DNA of 44,953 nucleotides, taken from an uncultured Lachnospiraceae bacterium (GTDB lineage Bacteria; Bacillota; Clostridia; Lachnospirales; Lachnospiraceae). This document shows positions 16,601 to 22,812 of the stretch, one piece after another. The stretch's first letter is position 1, and every line of letters begins with the position of its first letter. The position numbers and the translations under genes are program-made. The notes below the pieces were generated by a model. It made no database searches, had not been told where the DNA came from, and saw only the letters and a program-made list of their open reading frames with translations. Where the stretch lies: assembly GCA_910588825.1 (NCBI GenBank), contig CAJURF010000023.1, forward strand, positions 1 through 44,953, in the 5' to 3' direction.

Positions 16601-18938
16601 CCATAATGACGCAGGCGTGTGTGTAGAGGTTGCTGTTCTTATAACTCAAGTGCTCAAAAGTTCCCTCTATGGGTCCGCTTCCGTCCTGTCTGCCCTTCAT
16701 ATACTCTGTGGCAATGGCGCTGACGGCCTCTATATTCACGCCGTCCAGCTGGTCCTTCAGATGATTCTGTATCGCTGCCAGAGCCCAGGACTTCATATCC
16801 AGGTCGAATGTCTTGCTGTCTGCCTGCCTGGCGACCGTTCTCACCAGATCTTCATCATAAACACCGGCCGCATCCAATGCGTACAACGACCAGATACTGC
16901 AGGCATAGGGGCCGTAATTTCCATTTTCCTTTTTGTAATCCAGAAGTTCCTGCACGTAGTTATGGCCTGCGAAATCATATGGATTCTCCCCCGCCATAAT
17001 CAGTTCCAGGATGACCGCGCTGTAATCGGTCCCCTGCCTGCACAGGTGCTTCGTCACATCGTAAATGAAATATCCGTCCAGGCTTTCTTTGGCGCCTGCC
17101 ATGGCAAAAACATCCCAGTAATCCTTATCCATATGGACGCCTTTTTTCCTCTTCCAGCCATCTGTGATTTTCCCGAGTATGCCCTGTGCCTTTTCCTTTG
17201 AAGCGGTGTATGCCTCATCCGGCAGAGGCTGTCTCTTAATGGCAACGGTATACGTATTGGATGTTCCGTCTTTGGCTGTAACCTGGAAGATAACCTTGTG
17301 AATCTTGGCCGGGTCAACAGTAAGAGTATGATCTTCGGCTTGTACCTGGTGCTGGGCGGACTGGCGGTTTTCGTAGACTGCCACATCACTGTCCGCTCCC
17401 TCTTCATAAGTAATCTTCAAAGGTTCGTCGAAACGATCCGGAATCAGATAATAATCTTTAATCTCCTTACTGTATGCAGCCTCTTTGCCGCTGCTTTCTG
17501 ATAATGTCCCGCCTTCCACCGTGAGATCTGCCAGACTGGAATCCGTCACCTGCCATTGGATGGGCAGATAATGAAACTCCGCATTTTCTGTGTTCCCGTC
17601 AGCCGGTGTTACCTGTATGGGCACAGCATCCTGATTCTCATGGTCTAACTGTACAAAATAGCCGCCCCTTTCTTCTTCACTTCCCGCTATGGAGACCACA
17701 GCGTCCGGGTCCTCCGGCTCCAGCCAGAGATAAATGCAGGGCGAAGGACTATATAATGCCACCTTCAGCTTACTCATATCGGAACAATCCGCTGCCGCTA
17801 ACAATTCATCGGGTCTGTTAAAATCATACGAAGGGTCTTTCTCCTTTTTCGCGCTGGCTATTTCCTTTGCGCTGGCTTTTGACAAAGCTCCCTGATATAC
17901 GCTCACCGATTTCAGCTTTGTACTTGTGCCCACAGGCTTCTCATAAGAATTATCACCCTGCCGGTACAGGAACAATACGCAGGAAGTCATCCTGCTATTA
18001 CTTGATTTTTTAAGAGTTTGACTTTTTCCTATCAGCCGTATCACATTTAATCCTTTTTGAAGCTTAATCTCTGTACTCTTTCCATTCGCATACACTTTAC
18101 TCCAGGGACCAAAATTAGCCGAAACCTTCAGATCATTAGCATCATACGGACCACCATCTTTATAATAAATGCCGGGGTTATCCGGACTCATACTCACGTG
18201 GCTAAAAAGATCCTCCCGATGAAGCTGGAGTCGGATAGAGTTTATCTCATCCGGTATCACAATCTTGTCTGATCCCGGGGATACGCCAAAACTTCCGTAT
18301 TCTAACTCTGCAAGATTCAGCTCCCTTCCTCCCTGTTCTTTCGTGAGGGCCGTTCCATCTTCCCCATTGAGCAAAGTCATCTTGTCTGGAAGATAACCTC
18401 CGCCGTCCGCTACTTTCACCGATACATACAGATAGTAATCCTTGGAAAGACCGCCGTCGGTAACCGTAATTTTAAATACAGATGTCCCTTGGGAAACAAC
18501 GGGTATCTTGTTCATCATAGCCATCCCCCTTGCTGTAGACACAAAAGGATTTCCCTTTTCAGGCACTGGAATCTTATAGTTGGTAAAAAAGCTCTCACCA
18601 TAGGAGATGCTGTAATCTTTCCCCATGGCATTTTCTTCATCAGCCGCCTCTACAAACGCCACCTCAGCTGACGGGGAAACCCTCGAACCTGTGATACGCA
18701 TCCAGTGTTTCCCATTAACACCGTTCTTACCACCAGGCACCTCTATATAGTATGTTGTATCGTCAATTTTTTCTGCCTCACCCTCAAGTGTCGCAGCTGC
18801 TGAAAAGTTTGGATTTCCCAAATACACATGCAGCCCGCTCAATTCCACGGAAGGGGACTCTGCATATACAGATATTCCCATAAAAAATATACTGAACAAA
18901 AAGCTGAAGATAAACAGCCGGATCTTTTTCCTATTCAT
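13617..18938 (-). CDS. Giant secreted protein: alpha/alpha-toroid, long helical stalk, Fn3-like repeats
   Basis: 1773 residues from the ATG at 18938, which has AGGAGA upstream; an in-frame start at 18989 lacks a ribosome site and spoils the signal peptide. The signal peptide ends near residue 26 (GISVYA). Beta-rich domains occupy about 27-570. An alpha/alpha-toroid lies at about 575-910 (NYGPYACSIWSLYALDAAGVYDEDL, YTHACVIMGLTAAGI, QPMIALGG). About 580 residues of helical-bundle repeats follow (910-1490), with recurring patterns such as AYNALSDAEKAQI, EYAALPAAQQAM and YDELTAEEKELL. Three Fn3-like modules ending KVRAYKKVNGKNVYGNYSK close the chain. No LPxTG motif or C-terminal membrane helix is seen. 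The toroid links it to intrinsic-factor-type B12 binders. The helical part is probably a spacer. Confidence 0.82.
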   Translation of the reverse strand: MNRKKIRLFIFSFLFSIFFMGISVYAESPSVELSGLHVYLGNPNFSAAATLEGEAEKIDDTTYYIEVPGGKNGVNGKHWMRITGSRVSPSAEVAFVEAADEENAMGKDYSISYGESFFTNYKIPVPEKGNPFVSTARGMAMMNKIPVVSQGTSVFKITVTDGGLSKDYYLYVSVKVADGGGYLPDKMTLLNGEDGTALTKEQGGRELNLAELEYGSFGVSPGSDKIVIPDEINSIRLQLHREDLFSHVSMSPDNPGIYYKDGGPYDANDLKVSANFGPWSKVYANGKSTEIKLQKGLNVIRLIGKSQTLKKSSNSRMTSCVLFLYRQGDNSYEKPVGTSTKLKSVSVYQGALSKASAKEIASAKKEKDPSYDFNRPDELLAAADCSDMSKLKVALYSPSPCIYLWLEPEDPDAVVSIAGSEEERGGYFVQLDHENQDAVPIQVTPADGNTENAEFHYLPIQWQVTDSSLADLTVEGGTLSESSGKEAAYSKEIKDYYLIPDRFDEPLKITYEEGADSDVAVYENRQSAQHQVQAEDHTLTVDPAKIHKVIFQVTAKDGTSNTYTVAIKRQPLPDEAYTASKEKAQGILGKITDGWKRKKGVHMDKDYWDVFAMAGAKESLDGYFIYDVTKHLCRQGTDYSAVILELIMAGENPYDFAGHNYVQELLDYKKENGNYGPYACSIWSLYALDAAGVYDEDLVRTVARQADSKTFDLDMKSWALAAIQNHLKDQLDGVNIEAVSAIATEYMKGRQDGSGPIEGTFEHLSYKNSNLYTHACVIMGLTAAGIDLEDEEWKINETLPLDVFEQRLMPDGMLNDPSHGKSYNRQPMIALGGVINQTNVWMDQALTVGKIKALLAAAETCKNNPAYGKKIQEQAIALQNKLDRLEDTADQSIAYGLGEPYYALYDLVGKVKEEWKPVTFMGTEDEKNTVDKLIDEIDAIGTDYSAKINDIIRLKKTYDELSTDAAQLVKLQHYVSNRDVLLEASAQAESINARVGALIAAIDALPSAPSLADEGQVNALRAEYAALPAAQQAMVANAGRLSTLYSAILKLKDVVSQIEALPGVDAVDPKDTAVMEQVTAAQEAYNALSDAEKAQITNSAKLTEILKRIDNLNAAAPVIEQIAAIGEITEQNWKEKEALVLIARGSYNKLQSSQKALVTNYNLLESAEAVLSSFRGGKEFSQIITMIQKLWFTDSASGEQAAGPLTLTEENNGIAVNDIWTPQWRDYVINLRGMVDGLEEAQKASVVNLADLEKAEAYIRNLQVSNVAGMLTGLPDASAIGQTPLTPKQISDIAAAKAAYDELTAEEKELLKADPANAALAANLELAANAAEADALYLPAYLQGYVQKLERLYIQFKEKPVLRTELTAVQRALDQYNGYPENYKAALAELSGKPGDIDTAAVDMLSHLQRKAEQTQKDISDAAEADKKIAELPMDITDDNAASVEEAVAAIEKILETMTEEARSYLRNTDKLNTVKQLLDHYQAERAPQIEKFQKGILDGLTAKASSYNSVKVSWNAYENADSYHVYRKTANGKWKKLAAVSTLHYTDKTAQPKTVYYYTVKAGSSKWGEAVYSSYETEGVKAVTALGKAVLKKAKPAAGGRSAKLTWSKTAGASGYVISRASSAGGRYKNVKTISNGSKLSYTDRKLAPGRTYFYKVRAYRQVKGKKVFGADSNVKSVQVKPGTVKGFRAVRAGSGVELEWKAVKGVTGYRVYRASSKKGIYQAIGTSKKTSYRDGKTATGRTYYYKVRAYKKVNGKNVYGNYSKAKKTTVK

Positions 18939-19055
18939 ATCGTTCTCCTTATAAAGAGAAAAAGAATTGCCGCATATGTGTGCAATCACTCAAATGCAGC
19001 AATCCCTTTTCTAATGTACTATGAAATCTTTATGATTCCTGTCTTGGGCTATGTT

Positions 19056-19634
19056 TTAGAAATTTTCTTCCTGATACTGGTAATTCATGCAGATCACATC
19101 CCCGTCTTCCACTGTTTCTGAACTTGCATATTTTCTATACAGATTCTTCTCTGCAATGCTTCCCTTATAAATCATCCAGGCATATCCCTTCCAAGAGTGC
19201 GCCGTGCTCTCCACTGTCTCTGTGCAGACGCCATTGTAGTAAATAATATAAAGGCCATTAGGAGCTGTAGATTTGTCCCAGTTGTAGCTTAACACAGCTT
19301 CTGTGTAAGGATATCCGGTATCCAGAAGCGGTTCGGTTCCCGGTACATTCTGTTCCATAGCCGCAAAGAGCGCATCGGCCACTGTGGGCTGTGTGATATC
19401 ATAAGACACATCCTTGGGAACTTCGAACAAATGCCCGTCCCCACTGCAGTTCTTTGGCAATGTCACTTTCTCGGTGAAAATCTCTGTTGAATCGTCAGTT
19501 TCACCGCTTATAGTCGCCTTCACAGTCACTGTGATCGTATCCGCGTCCGCTGCCGCGAACACACTCATGCTCATGGATAATACCATAATGACTGATAACA
19601 AAAGCGCCCATAACCTCTTTGATGTTTTCTTCAT
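19056..19634 (-). CDS. Small secreted DUF4430 protein, first gene of the corrinoid operon
   Basis: 192 residues from the ATG at 19634, with AAGGAGG 8 nt upstream; an in-frame GTG at 19643 overlaps the ribosome site and is rejected. The signal peptide is KRLWALLLSVIMVLSMSMSVFAAA. The rest is essentially one DUF4430-like domain: ITQPTVADALFAAME, NGLYIIYYNGVCTETVES, WKGYAWMIYKG, VEDGDVICMNYQY. No anchor is seen, so it may be free or bound to the large toroid proteins encoded next to it. It is a stand-alone beta domain and so a natural candidate to pair with a stand-alone alpha domain, as the two halves of intrinsic factor do in one chain. It lies behind the cobalamin riboswitch with about 340 nt of leader between. 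Confidence 0.85.
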   Translation of the reverse strand: MKKTSKRLWALLLSVIMVLSMSMSVFAAADADTITVTVKATISGETDDSTEIFTEKVTLPKNCSGDGHLFEVPKDVSYDITQPTVADALFAAMEQNVPGTEPLLDTGYPYTEAVLSYNWDKSTAPNGLYIIYYNGVCTETVESTAHSWKGYAWMIYKGSIAEKNLYRKYASSETVEDGDVICMNYQYQEENF

Positions 19635-19667
19635 AAAAAACACCTCCTTAAAACAAATTTTCTATCT

Positions 19668-19701
19668 ATTATATCAGAAAGGGCCCGTTTCCTGATATAA
19701 T
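19668..19701. promoter_or_regulatory. Perfect 10-bp inverted repeat upstream of the first DUF4430 gene
   Basis: ATTATATCAG (19668-19677) and CTGATATAAT (19692-19701), 14-bp GC-rich centre. Read on the minus strand the proximal arm contains TATAAT, 28 nt before the ribosome site, so it could be an operator over a second promoter or an mRNA hairpin. There is no T-run for a terminator. Confidence 0.45.
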
Positions 19702-19976
19702 CATCCTTCAGCCGGCTGTGCCCGGCGCAGATGGCGGCAGTTAATGAACTGTATATCAATCACCCGCTGCTGTTCCCAGCGCATGTGTGAGTATTCATTT
19801 CCGCCATCTATCTATGGTTTAGGAGCTGTCCGGAAATAATTTGTGAACAGCTAAATGGTTTAATATTCTGTTTTCCGATTTCGAGTATGGGAATTCGGCA
19901 CAGGGACAGATATGGATATCCCATGGCACATACCGCCATGTTCACAACCCCTGCTTTAAAAATCATAGAGTGTCTT

Positions 19977-20205
19977 TCTCCGCCTTATGCCTTCGGATAC
20001 TCGTCTCACTATACCAAACACCAAGATGCCCGTCTCCTGACTAAAGTTCAAACCTACTCACTGCCCTTCCCAAAACTGTGTATGTCATTGTCCTGACATG
20101 ACACATTCCAGTGGCCCGCAGCTTTCGTACTCATTACAGTAGGGATAAAACTGTGCCGGAATCTCACCGAAACTTCCAGACGAAATGTGAACCATCAATA
20201 CGCTG
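19977..20205 (-). ncRNA. Cobalamin riboswitch 1, in the leader of the DUF4430/ECF operon
   Basis: Read on the minus strand the conserved cobalamin-aptamer blocks occur in order: CGGTGAGATTCCGGCACAG (20169-20151), CCCTACTGTAATGAG (20145-20131 region), GCCACTGG (20115-20108), GGGAAGGGCAG (20071-20061) and GTCAGGAGACGGGCATC (20041-20025). A downstream hairpin TCCG...CGGA (about 19999-19981) has a loop with GGCATAA that can pair, with one mismatch, to TTATCCC of the L5 region, as expected for the L5-L13 kissing loop. This places the operon under corrinoid control. How folding is passed to the gene about 340 nt away is unclear, as no strong terminator lies between. Confidence 0.93.
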
Positions 20206-20276
20206 TCCACATTTCCCTGCATCCGTGTAAAATTGATATAGTACTTATGTAAGATGCATTCATTTAAGATATTTAT

Positions 20277-20305
20277 ATATTACACTATAAGTGTTTAAAT
20301 GTCAA
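20277..20305 (-). promoter_or_regulatory. Promoter of riboswitch 1 and the corrinoid operon
   Basis: Minus strand: TTGACA (20305-20300), 17-bp spacer, TAATAT (20282-20277). The predicted start is near 20270, about 65 nt before the aptamer. Spacer length and the GTGTAATATA-type -10 context match the promoter of riboswitch 2. Confidence 0.8.
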
Positions 20306-20325
20306 GGTTCATTTGAAAAATTCAA

Positions 20326-21159
20326 TCAAATATATTCTGTAGTGAATCCTGCATTTTGACAATACCGGTCCACCTTTCCGCCTCTGACACACCGGATGGC
20401 TGCGCTGCGGTTGATGATCCACTCTCCTATAAATTCCGGGTCGTGTGCGATCTCCAGTGTCTTCAGCCGGTTACATCCGTGAAATGCCCACTTTTCAATT
20501 CTCTTTACTGACTTTGGAAGCCTGACATAGGTAAGCTGGCTGCACTTTAGAAATGCGCTGTCTTCGATCACCTCCAGGCCTTTGGGCAGCTCCAGTTCGT
20601 TCATACCGGTCTGATAGAAGGCCTCTCTGCCTATGACCCGTATACGGCGGGGAAGTTTCAGTGCATTCAGCGACACACATTTATAAAATGCCCTGGCCGA
20701 AATCACCTGAACGGAATCCGGGAGACGGCACGTCTGCAGATTCCTGCACTCCAGAAAACTTTCTTCCAGAATAGCCGGACAATGCATATCCGGGGCGGAC
20801 TGAATACTTTCCATCCGCCTGCATCCCGAAAATGCCCCCCGCCCCAGATAACTCAGTTCTCCCGGGAGAACCGCCTCCTTTAAGCGGACACATCCCGAGA
20901 ATGCTTCTTTCCGAATACTCTGTATACCGCCCAGCGACAGACTGCGCAGGGCGGAGCAGTGATAGAAACTGCGCATTCCCACCTCTCTTAACGGTTCACG
21001 GATGACCAGTCTTCTGATTTTCGTATTATTCATCAATGCCTCATCGGCTATTTTCCGGTAATCTCTTTCCAAAATCAATTCCCGCTCTTTGAAACTCCTG
21101 CCCATCTGACGGGTAAAGACATGTTTCTCCTCTGCTCTCCAAACCAATACCTGACTCAT
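20326..21159 (-). CDS. Leucine-rich-repeat protein of BspA (LRR_5) type, cytoplasmic
   Basis: 277 residues. After about 45 N-terminal residues come roughly nine 23-residue repeats with the LRR_5 pattern (SFYHCSALRSLSLGG, AFSGCVRLKEAVLPG, AFYKCVSLNALKLPR, AFLKCSQLTYVRLPKSV, AFHGCNRLKTLEI). The chain ends GKVDRYCQNAGFTTEYI. BspA-type proteins are usually exported, but here there is no signal peptide or membrane helix, so it probably stays inside the cell. Function unknown; protein binding is the usual role of the fold. CAGGAG precedes the ATG. An intrinsic terminator sits just upstream (21181-21213), so expression seems to need read-through. The promoter of riboswitch 1 begins directly after its stop. 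Confidence 0.85.
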   Translation of the reverse strand: MSQVLVWRAEEKHVFTRQMGRSFKERELILERDYRKIADEALMNNTKIRRLVIREPLREVGMRSFYHCSALRSLSLGGIQSIRKEAFSGCVRLKEAVLPGELSYLGRGAFSGCRRMESIQSAPDMHCPAILEESFLECRNLQTCRLPDSVQVISARAFYKCVSLNALKLPRRIRVIGREAFYQTGMNELELPKGLEVIEDSAFLKCSQLTYVRLPKSVKRIEKWAFHGCNRLKTLEIAHDPEFIGEWIINRSAAIRCVRGGKVDRYCQNAGFTTEYI

Positions 21160-21180
21160 AAGACACTCCTGAAGTAAAAT

Positions 21181-21213
21181 AAAAAAACACTTCCTTTTTA
21201 TCTGGGAAGCGCT
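21181..21213 (-). terminator. Intrinsic terminator or attenuator upstream of the LRR gene
   Basis: Minus strand: CGCTTCC, 10-nt loop, GGAAGTG, then seven T. The pairing includes one G-U and works only in the minus-strand RNA. It lies between the broken riboswitch copy and the LRR ribosome site, with no promoter visible after it, so it may act as an attenuator of the LRR gene. Confidence 0.7.
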
Positions 21214-21304
21214 CCATTATTTTCATATATTTTTCTATGTAGCAAAAATAAACCTATTCTCTTTTCCCGAAAATAAACAGTTGTTTTCAAAACGGCCGTT
21301 TTCT

Positions 21305-21440
21305 GACTCCGCAGGTTTCATGGATACACTTTCCCATGAAAGATATGCGTTACAGCAGGGTAAACTGTGCCGGAATCCCACCGGACTTTCCGTTTAACAT
21401 CTGAAATGAAACAACATTTACAGATGACCGATTCTACTTA
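21305..21440 (-). ncRNA. Broken third cobalamin-riboswitch copy
   Basis: Minus strand: CCGGTGGGATTCCGGCACAG (21384-21365) and CCCTGCTGTAACGC (21360-21347) match the 5' half of the two full riboswitches almost base for base. The GCCACTG, GGGAAGG and GTCAGGAGAC blocks are missing. In their place is a perfect 8-bp hairpin TTTCATGG/CCATGAAA, then ACCTGCGG. It lies between the 113-residue gene and the LRR gene. A decayed aptamer is the simple reading; a rearranged functional element cannot be excluded. Confidence 0.7.
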
Positions 21441-21442
21441 TC

Positions 21443-21784
21443 TTATTTTCTATTATTTTCCTCTGATTCCTTCTCTGCCTGCTTCTTCTGCTGGCGCAGA
21501 AGCATCTGTCTGGAATCATTGTATCTGGGCAGCCCCGCGGCAGCGATGGCTTCTCCCCATGTCCGAAAACGCTTCTTGATATCCGGTGCATTGGGCACTT
21601 CTCTCTGCGACGGTACATAATTAAGATGCCTGTATGCCCCCTGCAGACCGCTGAGCAGATCCAGGTCTGTTGGTGTAAGCGGCTCTCCCGGCTTCCACAG
21701 TTTCGGTTCCCGGCTATGGCTGGCCCCCCGTTTATAGGAATGCCTTCTCTGCCGCTTCTTTTTCACTTTCTTTCCACTATCCAT
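21443..21784 (-). CDS. Small basic protein with a homing-endonuclease-associated repeat
   Basis: 113 residues. The N-terminus is strongly basic (KKVKKKRQRRHSYKRG). The middle contains YVPSQREVPNAPDIKKRFRTWGEAIAAAGLPRY (I give it in parts: YVPSQREVPN, IKKRFRTWGEAIAAAGL). This matches the short repeat found beside HNH homing endonucleases, thought to be a DNA-binding module. The tail is a charged Gln/Glu/Lys helix. No nuclease motif is present, so it is at most a DNA-binding protein. AGGGAG precedes the ATG at 21784. It is the first gene after riboswitch 2, which is odd for a protein with no visible link to corrinoids. Confidence 0.7.
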   Translation of the reverse strand: MDSGKKVKKKRQRRHSYKRGASHSREPKLWKPGEPLTPTDLDLLSGLQGAYRHLNYVPSQREVPNAPDIKKRFRTWGEAIAAAGLPRYNDSRQMLLRQQKKQAEKESEENNRK

Positions 21785-21960
21785 AATCTGCTCCCTGGCG
21801 CGGTATTACATTCTCATTACACCAAAATTATTTGATGAACGTGTAGTGGCAGTTGTTTTTGAGTATTGGGAAATCGTATGGGCAGACATATGCGCACTTT
21901 TGGCAGACCGCCGTCCTTTGCGCAAAAACCCTCTGAACAGATGATTTTATCTTAAATATG

Positions 21961-22185
21961 TCTCCGCTTTATGCCTCCGGATACTCATGTTTTTATCAAC
22001 AACCAGGTGCCTGTCTCCTGACTAGAGTTCAAACCTACTCACTGCCCTTCCCGGATACTTTTATCCATTCTTTAAAAGAATCACATTCTCCAGTGGCTTA
22101 CAGCTTTCGTACTCATTACAGTAGGGATAAAACTGTGCCGGAATCTCACCGGACTTCCAATCGAAATATATTCTAACCTATATTT
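21961..22185 (-). ncRNA. Cobalamin riboswitch 2
   Basis: Minus strand blocks in order: CCGGTGAGATTCCGGCACAG (22152-22133), CCCTACTGTAATGAG (about 22126-22112), GCCACTGG (22097-22090), GGGAAGGGCAG (22052-22042) and GTCAGGAGACAGGCACC (22022-22006). The putative P13 hairpin (TCCG...CGGA, loop with GGCATAA) follows at 21963-21981. It is highly similar to riboswitch 1 and the core looks intact. The next gene is the 113-residue basic protein about 175 nt downstream. Confidence 0.92.
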
Positions 22186-22251
22186 CAAATACACAGATAC
22201 TGTCTGTGTATCTTTTGCACCTGAATGATATTTATTTCAATATTTCTATGT

Positions 22252-22280
22252 ATATTACACCATAATTCTACAATTGTCAA
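22252..22280 (-). promoter_or_regulatory. Promoter of riboswitch 2
   Basis: Minus strand: TTGACA (22280-22275), 17-bp spacer, TAATAT (22257-22252). Same hexamers, spacer length and GGTGTAATATA-like context as the promoter of riboswitch 1, which suggests the promoter and aptamer were duplicated as a unit. Confidence 0.78.
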
Positions 22281-22325
22281 TACAATTACAAAACTTTTCG
22301 TTTGTACATACACCTATACCATCAA

Positions 22326-22355
22326 CAGCCGGGAACCACTGACGATTCCCGGCTG
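22326..22355 (-). terminator. Hairpin at the end of the feo operon
   Basis: CAGCCGGGAA (22326-22335) pairs perfectly with TTCCCGGCTG (22346-22355), 10-nt loop. It follows the last gene of the iron operon by 11 nt. There is no good T-run on the minus strand, so termination strength is uncertain. Confidence 0.55.
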
Positions 22356-22366
22356 TCACTTTCCTT

Positions 22367-22510
22367 CTATTTTTTTCTGTCACATGTGGAACTGCAGCCG
22401 CTGCACCCGCAGCCGCAGCCCGTCTCTCCTTTTTTTCGTCTTTTCCAATGATACCGCGCCACCGCCGCCAGGCAGGCCGCAATCACCAGAACCACCAAAA
22501 CGTCTCCCAT
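22367..22510 (-). CDS. FeoB-associated Cys-rich membrane protein, 47 residues
   Basis: Short gene with a clear ribosome site (GGGAGGTGG, 6 nt before the ATG). One N-terminal membrane helix (DVLVVLVIAACLAAVA) is followed by the basic stretch RYHWKRRKKG. A cysteine-rich tail follows (CGCGCSGCSSTC, six cysteines). This is the layout of the small FeoB-associated Cys-rich proteins found after feoB in Bacillota, proposed to help iron handling or the FeoB complex. The gene begins one base after the stop of the mini-Fur gene, so translation is coupled. Confidence 0.88.
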   Translation of the reverse strand: MGDVLVVLVIAACLAAVARYHWKRRKKGETGCGCGCSGCSSTCDRKK

Positions 22511-22511
22511 T

Positions 22512-22784
22512 TTATTCCACCTCCCTGCCGCGGACATCCCTCAATACGATCTTCCGGTCCAGAACCCCGATTTCTTCCAGCGTCTTGATCATCCGGTATA
22601 CGGTGGCGACTCCGATATCCGGGTCTTTCTTATGCACCTGATAATAAATTTCCTTACAGCAGGAGCAGTCATTTGCCAAAATCGTGTCTATAATCAGCCT
22701 GCGCTGGTTTGTGATACGATATCCTTCCTCTCTCAGCTTCTGCAGTATCACGTCTCTTGACAAAATAATTTCCTCCTTCTGCAT
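22512..22784 (-). CDS. Short Fur-family regulator (DNA-binding domain only)
   Basis: 90 residues matching the N-terminal winged helix of Fur proteins: ILQKLREEGYRITNQRRLIIDTIL, then EIYYQVHKKDPDIGVATVYRMIKTLEEIGVL. Ordinary Fur proteins have about 140 residues with a C-terminal dimerisation domain and histidine-rich metal sites; these are absent. Cysteines 40, 42 and 43 (NDCSCCKEIY) sit where Fur has the loop before the second helix, and could bind iron or a cluster. It is encoded between feoB and the Cys-rich protein. It may play a FeoC-like or local regulatory part. The reading frame ends naturally, with no sign of a frameshift. Confidence 0.82.
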   Translation of the reverse strand: MQKEEIILSRDVILQKLREEGYRITNQRRLIIDTILANDCSCCKEIYYQVHKKDPDIGVATVYRMIKTLEEIGVLDRKIVLRDVRGREVE

Positions 22785-22812
22785 GTCAGTTTACTGTAAA
22801 AGTTCTGCCATT

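Noticed and set aside
16482..17201. Plus-strand frames of 200-240 codons opposite the giant surface protein
   Set aside because: No ribosome sites, random-looking proteins, and the minus-strand gene has a signal peptide and continuous domains.
19887..20096. Plus-strand small frame across the riboswitch 1 region
   Set aside because: It overlaps the aptamer on the other strand; a similar frame recurs at 21958-22176 only because the riboswitch sequence recurs.
3677..20305. Reading the toroid/DUF4430 locus as an isoprenoid or terpene biosynthesis cluster
   Set aside because: The toroid proteins are exported, carry Ig and Fn3 modules and show no DxDD or Asp-rich catalytic motif; the riboswitch and ECF genes point to vitamin uptake.
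22255..22482. Minus-strand 75-codon frame with an Ala-rich N-terminus
   Set aside because: It is out of frame with the 47-residue Cys-rich FeoB-associated gene, which has the good ribosome site and the expected membrane helix plus cysteines.
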